Of a DNA stretch of 64,000 bases, positions 11,575 to 22,827 are shown one piece after another. Origin of the DNA: Physcomitrium patens (lineage: Eukaryota > Streptophyta > Bryopsida > Funariales > Funariaceae). Each line of letters starts with the position of its first letter. Within the stretch, counting starts at the first letter, position 1. Position numbers and translations under genes: made by a program. The notes below the pieces were generated by a model, which was not told the DNA's origin, made no database searches, and saw only the letters and a list, made by a program, of their open reading frames with translations. The DNA is taken from contig NC_037272.1 in assembly GCF_000002425.4 (NCBI RefSeq), positions 12,226,174 to 12,290,173 of the forward strand, read 5' to 3'.

Positions 11575-13567
11575 CTAATGCCTCTGTAGTTGATCTAGCT
11601 CAATGCTTTCGAGTATAATGATTTGAAACGTCTCTATCTTTATTACCTTAATCATCAAAATATATCCTTTGATTATGACTCCTCTCTTCACTTGTTGATT
11701 GTTTATAACAATTATTGAATATATCTTCTTCACCTTCATATATGTATACATCAATAGCATGATTTAATCTAGCTTCTTCCATTAATTGCCTCTTTTTTTT
11801 AATACTGTCAATAATGACATCATGGAATTCTTTCTTGGAAATTCCTAAAATTTCTTTCAATGTAAACTCAACCTTAGCATTTAGTACACATTCCTCAAGC
11901 ACTCCCTTTAAATCTATTGCCACTTCAATATTTGAGAGTAGTTTATAAGTTATCAATTTACCTTTATCTTTCATCTCATTTGCTTTTTCTTCTAATATTG
12001 TTGAAGTATCTTTTATGGGCAATTCTTGTAAAGCTGATGCACGAGTCTTATCTCCTCAAGTTTATCTTTTACAAGAATTTTCTTCTCTTGAATCATCAAA
12101 CTTTTCTCTCTTCTTTTATTCTATTAAAGCTTCATATTGGCTTTTAGTAATATATGCATGTACTCACAAAGCTTCTATAGGATCCTCTTAATCCGTAGTA
12201 CTACAAATTATTGCAGCAGTTCTTAATAAAGCTTCTGATGGCATCTTCTCTTTTTGCATTATAGAAATAGCAGAAGACCGAAGTCCACTTCGTTGAACAT
12301 TTCTAACAAAATTTTGTCTGCCATCATTATCCACCCTAGTTTCATAACTTGCAGCTTCTATTGTTGCAATTCCATGTGTTGCCAAATAATCTTTAACTAA
12401 TGCTTTTATGCCTGCTTTACCAAAGTTGGTTTGGAAAAGATCACCAGTATCTTTCAATACAACCTTTCCATCTTTCGAATAAATAATGCTTTATTGAACC
12501 ATCCCATCAAATTCACCAAAATCTTTTTGAGAATGAGAATCATCATCATACCAAATACATCTTTGCACATACCCTTGTTTAAAAGTAATCTTTGAACTTA
12601 TTGTAAAAGTCTTTTCTTCAAGCCTTGCAAGTTTGATTTGAAGATCTTGCATCCCTCGTATAATTTCCTCAAGTTCCATATCTTCTTTCTTTGGTGTAGC
12701 TAATGGAGGTTGGATAATAGGCACAGTCAATCTTATAGTAAACATTGGGGTCTTTGATACTTGTACCACTCTTCGAGTACTAAACTTATCCTTTCTCTTT
12801 TCTTTTTTTATAAATAATCTAATAGCATCTTCGACAACTCTCCACTTTATTGTCAATTCTTCCTCTTCTTCTTTATCTTTAAGAAGAACTTCTAACTTCT
12901 CTTGTAATTCTTCATTAGTAGCTTGAAGAAACAATTGAATCTTGTTTGGTCCCAATGTCAACTTTTTCATTTTTGATAATCAAAAAAATTGCCTTTCAAT
13001 TTTTCTTAATAATTCTGTAGCTTGCAAATTTTTGTTAGGTCGCTCAATCCATTTCAAGAATGATTTCTTGGTAACTCGATCAATATCCTCCAAAAAATAT
13101 TCATCCTTCAATGCTAGTAAAAATACCTCCCATGAACTTTCAAATTGTTCTATAATAGATCTTATATACTCTTTTATCTCTGATACCATAGCAAGCTCAA
13201 ATAATTGAATCATCTCCTTCTCAGAAATGGGATTCAATTCTATTTTCCGCACATAACATCTTAAATATTTAGAAATATCCCTCCCATCAAATTAATCAAC
13301 CTTGTTAATCACTGCTTGCAATGCTTTGGTTGCCAAAGTCTCTTTGTAATCATTGCCCTGTTGCTATTGCATAAATAATGTAAATGCTTGAAACATTTTT
13401 GTAGTGTTTTGGTCAAGGTACATACCTTGTTCACTAGTAGAAATCCCACTCGAAGTTGTGCTTGAAGATCCACTTGAGGCTCCATCCAAAGCTCCATCAA
13501 AAAGTCTAAATTCAAGCTTCCTGCCTTCTTGCCCCATCAATTCCAAATAACCACAAATATAATCCAA
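11575..13567 (-). pseudogene. Element 2 gag remnant
   Basis: Four frames (13364-13567, 12980-13252, 12491-12970, 12188-12457) plus 11648-12022 correspond in order to the single 790-residue ORF of element 3. Shared segments include RVTKKSFLKWIERPNKNLQA, EEIIRGMQDLQIKLARLEEK and the zinc knuckle, CIWYDDDSHSQKDF here against CIWCDDASHTRKDC in element 3. Two of the zinc-binding cysteines are lost. At least four frameshifts. Confidence 0.8.
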
Positions 13568-13587
13568 TACCTTCTACCCCAAACTTT

Positions 13588-13603
13588 CACATCGGGTTCA
13601 CCA
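13588..13603 (-). promoter_or_regulatory. Element 2 primer-binding site
   Basis: Read on the minus strand, tggtgaacccgatgtg lies 4 nt inside the 5' LTR. It starts with TGG, as expected for pairing to a tRNA CCA end, and matches the element 3 site except for one C-to-T change. I could not assign the tRNA. Confidence 0.6.
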
Positions 13604-14345
13604 CTTATGTCGTATTACGTGTTATTTTGCTTAGGAATGCATCGGGCACTTAATTGTTGAAGGTGAGATTATGTTTCACAAGTAGCCAAAAAATCCTAAT
13701 AGGTTTCACCCATGCAAGAAGAATATAATCTGAATTTCAATTAAAAAGTGCTTAAAACACTCTTCTTAGTAGTCTTAACTATACATAAATCCCAATTATC
13801 TTGTTACTTTTATATTTAAGTAATTTAGATTTTTTTTCTTGTAAATCCCAATCCTAATCAATGGCTTTAATAAGTTGTAACATCCAATGTGACCGTCCAC
13901 TTGATGTGGAATTTTTCATAAAATTGTCAATGTAAGTCTTCTAAATGCTCAAGAATTTTTAGCCCAATCTAACTCATAAATTGTGAGAACCTCCAAAAAT
14001 TGCACCAATGTCACTTGGCCGCCAACTTGAAAAGTAAAGCAGAAATCCTAGCAATGATTTCTCCTTCTCCAACCATTAACTTTGTCTCAAAATTTGTATG
14101 TAGCTTGAACTTCAAGTCCTCCAACACCATGCTAATTTTTACCTTAATTTGACTAATAGATCTTCAGATATCATAGAAACCCTGTCGAACCTCAAACTCC
14201 CACCTTCTAAAATCCTCTTGTGCTAAAAATAAGATATCTCTAAACCACATTGTTAGATTATCACAAAATTTTTTATACACTTAGCACACCCAATAATCCA
14301 AATAATATCAAATTTTCAACTGTAGATGTCATACTAATTATACGA

Positions 14346-15941
14346 TGTTCTAATATGTGAAGTCTTACTTGAGAATGCTTCGAGCACCTAGCTGTGGAAG
14401 GTAGAATGGAAATTGCAACAACAAAATCCTAATTCTAATAGAATACTAACAATGCTAAATAATCTTTAATTAAATTCAAAGAAACCTCAAAGAAATTTCA
14501 AAGAAACAATAGGAAATCTTAAAGAAATTTTAGAATGATAAAAAATATATCTCAAATACATCCCAATTCAAACTTAATTTAATCCTAGTTAAAATCCTAT
14601 TGGACTTCATTCAAAATTTAGGCCAAAAATAACTAAATCTTAAATCCTAATAAATCCTAATAAAATCCTAAATCCTAAACCAAATCCTAAACAAATCCTA
14701 AACCAAATTCCAACCAAATCCTAAACTAAATCCTAACCAAACCTTAAATCCTAAATCAAACCCTAAACCTAAACCAAATCCCAACCAAACTCTAAATCCT
14801 AAATCAAATTCTAATCAAATCCTAATCCTAAATCAAACCCTAAACCAAATCCCAACCAAATCCTAAACCAAATCCTAAATCCTAAATCAAACCCTAACCA
14901 AATCCTAGTAATTCCTACAATAGATTTAAACCTCAATTACTAATGAATTAACCGTTGATCTTAACTCAAATTTTGTACACTTCTTAAAAATTAAGTTGAA
15001 AACAAGCACAAAAAGTTTTAGAAGGATCGAAATTACCAAATAGACGATAACCTTAAAAATATGCTTGAATATTGGCCGATCTCTTTCTCCAACCTTGATG
15101 CCAATCTTCTAGAGCCAATATCTCTTCTTTTCACCATTCGATTGATTTCAAAATTTTCATACACATAGAAAAATAAGTCTAATATCCTTTCATATAAGTT
15201 TCACTCCAATCCAACTAGTAGATTGCAAGTAATCTTGAAAACCCTCACTAAACCTGGAATTCTATTTTTTGAGACCTTGATTCACTTAAACCTCAATAAT
15301 CTTCAATTCAATCATTAAATCGAGCTCAAATTGATAACACATGTTGAACACAACTACAACCATTAATCCACAAAATTTCACCCATAGATCTATGACAAAA
15401 CTCTTGAATCATCCGAAATGTAAATCCTATTTTATTTCACAAAACCCAAGTCATCCAAAACAAACCTTGACTTTGCAAAGGTCTTACAAAGTCAGTACAA
15501 ATCCAAATCATCCAAATCCAATGCCCATAGAAACCCTGCCCAATCTTCTATCAAAACCTACTCTTCGATCTGTGAAAAAGTCCTAAAGTTATCATCGAGA
15601 TTCGGTTTTGTGCCTTGGATCCTGATTTCGACCCTGGTTCATAATCGGCCCTCTCTGGGTATCATTATCTTGTTTTTCTAAATAATTTTTGCTAGAATTT
15701 ACTTTTAACTTCCTTCTAAAGATTCTTATATCATTTATTTTTCTAATATACTTTATATTTTTTTTTATGGCCCTAAAAAGTAAATAGAAGTCACTTTTCT
15801 AAAAAAATAGTATTACTACTAAAAGTTTTATTACCTCTCTATCTTTTATCTATATTTTTCTACTTTATCTTTTAACTTGGCTCTTCTATAATAAGATCCA
15901 TATTATCATCTTTCACCATATAATCGTGTTACAACATGACA
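14346..15941 (-). repeat. Solo LTR inside the element 2 LTR, 4-bp target duplication
   Basis: Begins tgttctaatatgtgaag and ends cgtgttacaacatgaca. It is related to the element 2/3 LTRs (shared gcttcgagcacctagctgtgg block). No internal coding region is present, so it is the product of LTR-LTR recombination. It is flanked by acga (14342-14345) and acaa (15942-15945). The sister LTR has a single acaa at 6992-6995, so the duplication is exactly 4 bp. Confidence 0.82.
14640..14910. repeat. Degenerate telomere-like (CCTAAA)n tract in the solo LTR
   Basis: About 270 bp of irregular repeats of aaatcctaa, aaaccctaa and aaccaaatcc. The unit resembles the plant telomere repeat CCCTAAA but spacing and sequence are too irregular for true telomeric DNA. 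Confidence 0.6.
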
Positions 15942-16532
15942 ACAAACTAGCTAAAATTGCTAGCCCTAATTATATAATATAAAATCCAAATCATTGATAT
16001 AAACCCTGACTTTGAACAATAATTGCTAATCCCTCCAAAATCCTCTCAAAAAAATTCCTATGTCTCTAGAATGAAATTCAAGCTAGCTCTCAAATCCTAA
16101 CCTCTGATCTTCGAATGAAATCCTATTTTGCCCTAAGCCGTCGTTTTAGTCGCCATAGATATGATTTCGACCTGTTTCACAAACGGTCGACCCTTGGGTA
16201 TCAATCTATCCTATTCTAAGGATTTTTTAGCCCAAACCTACTTTCAACTTAATCTTAGTACCAACTATATTAATTATTTACCTCTTCTAACTTAATTTCA
16301 TCAATTTATGGTCTTTCTAAGGTAATAGAAGAGTCTCTACAACTTAGAAGGTAAAATTACTGAGTAACCTTCAACCTACTAATTATTAAGATAAGAAAAT
16401 AATCTAAGAGGCTTTTATAAAAGCCATGTTAGATACTTCAAATTATAATTAAATTAAGATAATTAGATATTAATTAGAAATTCAATTTAGATTATAATTT
16501 TACTATATAGTCGTATTAAATCACAACAACGA

Positions 16533-16567
16533 GTTTATGTATCTTCTTTCAGTTTGTATCCTTGAAA
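16533..16567 (+). repeat. Last 35 bp of the element 1 3' LTR
   Basis: After the element 2 duplication (acga, 16529-16532) the sequence ctttcagtttgtatccttga aligns, with gaps, to the terminal part of the 63289 LTR read in reverse (ctttagttttcatcgagt, then ccttgaca). Total LTR length then matches the family. Alignment by eye on a short, decayed stretch. Confidence 0.5.
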
Positions 16568-16888
16568 TTAAGATCCTTAGTAGACTAACTTTATAATTTA
16601 TGTATTAAAAGAGCTTAAGATGCTTAAAAGACCTCTTAAGGTGCCAAAATATAATTTGTGAGTATAAAAGTGATAGAAGAGTGACAAATTTGGTTTGAAA
16701 TATTTATATTGATCATTAAGCTTTTGAAAGGTCCTAGAAGTGAAGTTAAGAGTGTTTTGAGAGTGAAAACACTAGTTTATTTATAAAGAAGGCATTTTAA
16801 AATTTTTAGGCAGCAACTCCTTCTTGCTAATTTTGAGAGCTTTAGGACTATTTTTCTTGATCTTTTTTGATACATCTCTTCTTTAAAT

Positions 16889-17494
16889 ATGGCTTCAAAT
16901 GAAGGTGAAGGCTTGAGAGCAATTAAAAAATTTAGAGGTGAGAATTTCTACCATTGGAAGGTCAAAATGGAACTTTTGTTGGCTTCCTTGGATCTTTGAG
17001 ATATTATAGATGAAAATGAAGAGCCTCTAAGCATGCATGCTGATACAAAGAAAAAGAAAGATTAAAAATGTCATGAAAAGAAGGAATTTGAATTAATTGC
17101 ATGTAATGTGGATGAAGCCAACTTCTTCCACATTATGTTTTATAAAAGACCAATAGAAGCATGGAAGACTCTTTGTAATATCTATGAAAAATTCATCAAT
17201 ATCATCTATACAAGAAAGAAGTGCTTGACATGTAAGATGGAAGAACGTGAAGACTTCATGGAATACATCAACAAGATGAAGGCACTTACAAATCAACTTG
17301 CAATTATTGACAAGTCCTTAGAAGAAATAGATGTTGTCATGACTCTACTCATAAGCTTGCCAGAATCCTACAACTATCTTATTGTAGCTTTGAAATCCAT
17401 CAAGATGAAAGAACTCACAATGGACTATGTGACAAGAAGACTTAGCTATGAAGTAAAAAAAAGAGTGAAACTCTTTTTCTTTCTTCTTTGTTGA
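16889..17494 (+). pseudogene. Copia gag (UBN2-type) remnant
   Basis: The ATG at 16889 opens FRGENFYHWKVKMELLLASL, a typical copia gag start. One in-frame stop falls at about 16999 and another at about 17065. The open part (17108-17494) has PIEAWKTLCNIYEKFI, CKMEEREDFMEYINKMKALT, LPESYNYLIVALKSI and YVTRRLSYEVKKR. The zinc knuckle that should follow is deleted. Confidence 0.78.
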
Positions 17495-17499
17495 TGTAA

Positions 17500-18974
17500 T
17501 TTTCGCAAATAATGGCACATATAAAGCCATTGAAATTGGTTCTATTATAATTGACATTGTTGTGAATGGACAAACTAATAGGACCAGATTCAAAAACATC
17601 CTCCATATACCTAAGATGAAGCAAAAGCTACTTTTGGTGAATAAACTTATAATAGAAAGTTTTATGGTTTAATTCAATAAGAATGGATGTTTTTTAAAAA
17701 CATTGTATAGAAATGTGGTTGCCAAAGGCTTTAGAGAGGGAATTTATATTATTTCAAGTGTAAGAAGGTCAATAGAGTGGAGGTAGTTGTATTTACTTAG
17801 TTTACATCAAATTAAGACAAGTTGAATATATGGCATTATCGCCTTAGCCATTTGAACGTGAAGAATATGGCAAAGCTTAAATCTATGGTAAGTGGCTTAG
17901 ATCTTGGCAAAAAAAGCCAAAATATAATATAACTTGTATATGAAGGATGCATATAAGGTAAACATCAAAGGGCCTCATTTCTAAGTGGTATAGCAATACA
18001 TGCTACAAAGTTGTTGAAGATTGTCAATTTTGATGTATGTAGATTCATGAAGAATACAAATATTAGATGAAAAAGGTCTTTTCTCATTTTTATTCATGAT
18101 TTTTTAAGAAAAATTTGGATTTACATTCTTAAAGCAAAGAGTGAGTGCTTTTAGAAGTTTAAGGAGTTTAAAGTACTTGTTGAGAAACAAAGTGAGTGTA
18201 AGATCAAGGTGCTATATATGGACAATATACATGACTACATGTCTAAGCAAATTTGATGTTTATTTGAAGAATGAAGGAATTGCTAGACAAACAACAACTC
18301 CATATATTCCACAACAAAATGGTATTGTTGAAAGGACAAATTGAAGTATTATGGAGATGGCAAGAAGCATGCTTCATGTTCAAAATCTTAGTTATGAGTT
18401 TTGGGTAGAAGCTCTAGTGAATGTAGTATATATAAGGAATAGATGTCTTATAAGTATTCTTACATCAATGATACCACAAGAAGCTTGGAGTGTGAGACAA
18501 CCTTATATTTCATATATGAAGACTTTTGGATACATTGAATATGCAAAGACATCAGATTGTATGAAGTCCAAACTTGATGCAAAAGGTACAAAGTGTATTT
18601 TCTTAGGATATTGTGAAGATACCAAGGCATATATGCTAATGTGTTTGGACATCAAAAAAATCATCAAAAATTGTGATGTTGAGTTTTTAGAATATAAGAG
18701 TGCTTCTAAGTACTTAAAGATGTATTCAAGTAGGAATAATGATGTGTTTGTAGCCACATCTTTAATTCTTATAATAAAAGAAGAAGATGAAGAAAATGAA
18801 GATGAAGAAGCAAAGAAGATGAAAAAGAAGGCCTTGCAAATTCCAAAGACCATCAATGAAGATCTTCAAGATTATGATGATGATGATGATGATGATGATG
18901 AAGAGTATCAACCTTTAAGTGAAAAAAGACAAGCTTTAAGAGAGAAGAAGCTTCATAGAGAGCTTAGAGTATAA
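17500..18974 (+). pseudogene. Copia pre-integrase and integrase remnant
   Basis: 17530-17640 shows RFKNILHIPKMKQKLL, and 17825-17880 shows WHYRLSHLNVKNMAKL, the GAG-pre-integrase module. Integrase follows with IARQTTTPYIPQQNGIVERTN (18280-18344), keeping the catalytic glutamate. MARSMLHVQNLSYEFWVEAL and GTKCIFLGYCEDTKAYML follow (18357-18620). The linker to RT is acidic, with a (GAT)n run at about 18873-18900. Confidence 0.8.
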
Positions 18975-19149
18975 TAAGCTGAATCTTCTTTAAATGAAAG
19001 AAGATATCCCTTAAGAGAAAGAAGACCTCATGGCAAATAGTGGAAGAACTACATCTTTCTTCAAGTAAGTGAAGAACATGCAAATATTGTTCTTTTTACT
19101 AATTCATTGTCTTTTTGTAATGCTGTAAAGTCCCAAGATGCAATGAAGT

Positions 19150-20654
19150 AGAAAAAAACTACGGAAGAAGAATACCAATTTCTTATGAACAATGGTAAAT
19201 GGGAATTGACACCTCTTCCAAAAAATCGATCTAGTATTGATTGTAAGTGGAACTTTAAGACTAAAAGAGATGAATAGATATGGTGGTGAGGTACATGGCA
19301 AGATTATTTTCCAAAAGATATTCACAAATTGTTATAATCGACTTTAGTGAGACTTATGCACGCGTTGCCAAATTCACTCTGATTAAGACCATTGTAACCA
19401 TTGGGGTAGTAATGGACCTTGAAATGCACCAAATAGATGTGAAGATGGCCTTTTTGAATGATTAATTATAAGAAGACATTTACATGTACCAACTTCAAAG
19501 ATTTGTACAACAAGGCAATACACATCTTGTATATAAATTAAAGAAATCCTTCTATAGATTGAAACAATGATTAAGACCATGATAACAATATATTGACACA
19601 TTTTTTTGTCAATAAGGGATTCATAAGAAGTGAGGATGATCAATTATTATATATAATACAATCTAAAGAGTTCTTGCTGATTGTAATCCTCTATATTAAT
19701 GATTTGATCATCTTGGCTTATAATATGAAAATATAGATTAGATGCAAGCTATATTAAAAAAAGAGTATGAAATGAATGATTTGGGGGAGTTCTACTAGTG
19801 TTTAGAAGTTGAGTTTGTAAGAGATTGTATTAATAAGATCATGACAATGAACCAAACCAAGTACGTTGAAGAAATATTGAAATAATTCAATATAGAGGAG
19901 TACAAGCCTACGAAAACACCTTTGGATACCAATTTGAAGTTGATGAAGCTCACGAATGAAGTATATGCACAAATTGAGGCAAAATACTATATATTCCATA
20001 CAAAATAGCAATATGCTCAGTTATGCAATGGTGGCCACAAGAATGGATCTTGCATTCAATGTGAGTGTTGTGAGCCAATACATGTCTAAAGTAGGATCTT
20101 TACATTGAAAAATGATAAAAATGATATTGAGATACTTGAAAGGTACAAATAACTTCAAATTATGCCTTGGTGGTAATAACATTGATTTACAAGGATATTG
20201 TGATGAGAATTGGGCTGAAAATGTAAATGATAGAAGGTTGATAATGAAATATCTATTCTTTATTGGAGTGGGAGCTATTTCATGGAATTAAAAAAGACAA
20301 CCTACCATTGCAAGATCAACCATGGAGGCTGAGTACATAGTAGCAAATCATTGTATAATGGAAGCATGTTGGATAAGAAAATTTTTAGAAGACATTGAAC
20401 TAGTACAATTGAAAGCAACTCCAATAACTTGTGATAATCAAGGATGTCTTGCATTTGCTAATATTCCAAAGCATCATTCACACATCAAGTACATTGATGT
20501 TCAACATCATTTTATACTAAAAAAAATTGAAGATGGAATAATAAGTATGAAGTATTGTGCTACAAAAAATATGCTCACTGATGTGCTTATAAAAGCATTG
20601 GTAAAGGATAGATACCATAAGTTGATAGAGGCATTAGGCTTAAAAGCCTTTTGA
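19150..20654 (+). pseudogene. Copia reverse transcriptase and RNase H remnant
   Basis: RT begins NGKWELTPLPKNRSSIDCKW (19192) and continues through frameshifts to VVMDLEMHQIDVKMAFLND (19409-19465, motif A with the first catalytic D) and VYKLKKSFYRLKQ. The Y-V-D-D motif near 19690 is decayed (LYINDLI). RNase H at 20322-20654 has MEAEYIVANHCIMEACWIRK and ADVFTKAL-like LTDVLIKAL, ending at a TGA at about 20652. Confidence 0.8.
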
Positions 20655-20929
20655 CAATTAACTAAGTAGAAGTGTTGAAGATCAACAAGATCTTGAATAG
20701 TTGCCACCACATAGAATTAAATCAAAGTAAGTTGCTAATAGTAAAAAGATAATAAAAGATTAAAATATATTACTATTATCACAGCTAAGTTAAGAGGAAT
20801 TTAGGATCTAGTTGGATGAAAGAAAGAAAGGTGAAAACAAATAAGTTCATCTACAATCAATATAAACTCCAATTATAAGTAAAAAGTATTGGAAGTAAGA
20901 GTCATCTTACTCGACACTTTATTTTGTGT
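20655..20929. other. Region after the copia RNase H
   Basis: A purine-rich agtagaag precedes tgttgaagatcaacaagatc at 20674, which could be the start of a 3' LTR, but I found no matching copy upstream. Nothing else seen. Confidence 0.3.
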
Positions 20930-21600
20930 CCAACCTTGCTAATGCTAAGTGTTGTGGCTTCTAACTTCTCTTTGAACAATAACAACAAGCATGTTATTAT
21001 TGATAACTAATTGTGCAATTCTTGAGTACAAATTATAACTTTCTTGAGCATGTCTAGATACAATATGAGATAAAATTGCTACCTTTGTAGCTAATGGTAC
21101 ATCACTTCAAGGATTTATATTTAAGGCCTTCAAGCAATCTTTTTTAAATATAGAAGTAGCTTTAATTTCAAGCTTTGCTTATAATTTATCTAAATGTTTT
21201 TATATAAAAAGCTTTATAACTGCTTAAGTCCCTTATAACAATAGCATAAGCACTTTGCCTTCCAACATTTTATATGCTAATTGAGAGATCTTCACTTCTT
21301 TAATTTTTGAAGCCAAGAGATCAATATTAAAAAATATAGGTATATTCATTACTTTATAAGCCAAAATATGTACAATATTTTTAATATTAATATCTTCATC
21401 TTATATTAAAGTTAAAATAGAAGGCTTTGCTATAGAATTAGTAGTTACAAAGCCAAATAATAAAGACAATTGTATATAAACATTAAGATCTCCACAATTG
21501 CTTAGATGACTTGAAATTTTTTTTAGTACTTCACTTGTTATAGGTGCCATATACTTAGCTATTTTTAGACATGTATCATAGCTGTAACTATTATTTATTG
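20930..21600 (-). pseudogene. Unrecognised coding-like remnant, helix-rich
   Basis: The minus strand gives long protein-like runs in connected frames: YDTCLKIAKYMAPITSEVLK, VYIQLSLLFGFVTTNSIAKP, IKNIVHILAYKVMNIPIFFN, then ISQLAYKMLEGK, AYAIVIRDLSSYKAFYIK and, after another shift, VPLATKVAILSHIVSRHAQE and SYNLYSRIAQLVINNNMLVV. Composition suggests an all-helical repeat protein. It lies where RNase H of the minus copia element would be expected but does not resemble it. I do not recognise the family. Confidence 0.4.
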
Positions 21601-21639
21601 TGATACATCAAACAAATAAGTTTTTCGAGAAGAAGTTTT

Positions 21640-21900
21640 ACTTTACAAGGGAGACAAATATTTTGGAATAATCTTATTCTACTACTTATTGATATCTTTG
21701 GGCTATAAGCTTAGCTTTTAATTTGATTAGTTGTCCATCAAAATCTATTTTAGTCTTATACACTCATTTTATTAATAATCAAATTATTATCCATAGAGAG
21801 GTCAATAACTTTTTAAGTTTTATTTTTGAATGTTGAATTTTTCTTTTGTTCCATTGTAAAGCGCTAGTCTAAATGTCAGTTAGCTTTGGCATAAGTGAAG
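21640..21900 (-). pseudogene. Minus copia RT start remnant
   Basis: Minus-strand frames give TMEQKKNSTFKNKT, VIDLSMDNNLIINK, then VYKTKIDFDGQLIKLKAKLI and AQRYQ with DYSKIFVSLVK. This is the conserved opening of copia RT (W-V-Y-K-x-K, D-G, K-A-R-L-V-A, D-Y-x-E-T-F). 21900-22690 upstream is too decayed to read beyond scattered integrase-like fragments. Confidence 0.68.
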
Positions 21901-22689
21901 AGATTTATTATTTTTTTAGCTAATATATAAAAATAATCTATTTATAATATATTTAGATCAACTAAGTGTTTTGCAATGTATGTGATATTCTCATGCAATC
22001 TAGATAATAGAAAATATGTTATTAGTAGAAGCTTGCAAATGACTAGATTTTTAATGGATACATGGTATGTTGCATGAAGAGGCAAATTTAGATGTATATT
22101 TAATAGGACATCTCGATGTTGTTGTCAATTAGCTATAGTAATTGATTTATTAAAAGTAGTAGTGATGATTTGTACTAAAGAGGCAAAAGAGATTGCAATT
22201 GAATTGGGTGATATGATATGGAAGGAAGCCCAAATTATTTACCAGATAATATACAAGTTTTGTCAAAGCATATATTTTGTGTAATTTTTAATTTCTTCTC
22301 TTTTAATACATAATAGAAATAGTCTTTAGTTTTGTTGTTGTAGCCAACCTAGATTCCTTTAATATTTTTAAGTATAATTTTTCATATTTATTTCCATCAA
22401 TAAGAATTATACTTTGCAATCTTAGATCCAAATATCATTAAAAAATGGTTATTTTTTTATTTTTTTTATTTTTTAATAATTTTTAATATAGAGCCATATT
22501 TAGATTAGAATGGATTGATATTCTATTTAAGATGAAGGCAAAAGAAATTTCTACCTTAATCTAAGGAAATTGTGGTATTTCAATCTCAATATTTTAAATC
22601 ATCAATTGATACAGTCTATCCTAAGGATTTTTTTTTTTTCTTATGCTATGGTATTTTTTTATTCTTTGCTATATAATATATACTTTTTT

Positions 22690-22827
22690 TTTATTGAAGC
22701 ATGTAATACATCCTTTTGTTGGTTATTAAGCCCACTGAAAGAAAGTTTTTTTTGAGGCGTGGAACATACAAAATGTTGGATATGCTCTTTATTCTCTTAA
22801 AAGGTAAGATGAAATTTATAGATCCAT
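22690..22827 (-). pseudogene. Minus copia GAG-pre-integrase remnant
   Basis: Reads INFILPFKRIKSISNILYVP and RLKKNFLSVGLITN on the minus strand, matching the pre-integrase pattern. It continues directly from 24170 once the solo LTR and one copy of its 4-bp duplication are set aside. Confidence 0.72.

Larger units (their letters stand above)
6257..16528 (-). mobile_element. Element 2: old Ty3 element, D-H-G protease family
   Basis: Both LTRs begin TGTCGTATTACGT on the plus strand. Internal order on the minus strand is primer site, gag, protease, RT, RNase H, integrase and LTR. It is the same family as element 3 but far more decayed. It inserted into the LTR of element 1 with a putative 4-bp duplication, ataa (6253-6256) and acga (16529-16532), two transitions apart. 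The right LTR was later hit by a solo LTR (14346-15941). Confidence 0.87.
13608..16528 (-). repeat. Element 2 5' LTR (right), interrupted by a solo LTR
   Basis: Left part 13608-14345 and right part 15942-16528 align with the uninterrupted LTR at 6257-7580. The outer end reads tcacaaca. The pair differ by many substitutions and small indels, so the insertion is old. Confidence 0.83.
16568..20654 (+). mobile_element. Decayed Ty1/copia element (plus strand)
   Basis: Domain order is gag, GAG-pre-integrase, integrase, RT, RNase H, as in Ty1/copia. A TATA-like tttataaag at about 16779 may mark the 5' LTR, but I could not pair two LTRs. Stops and frameshifts occur throughout. Confidence 0.8.
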
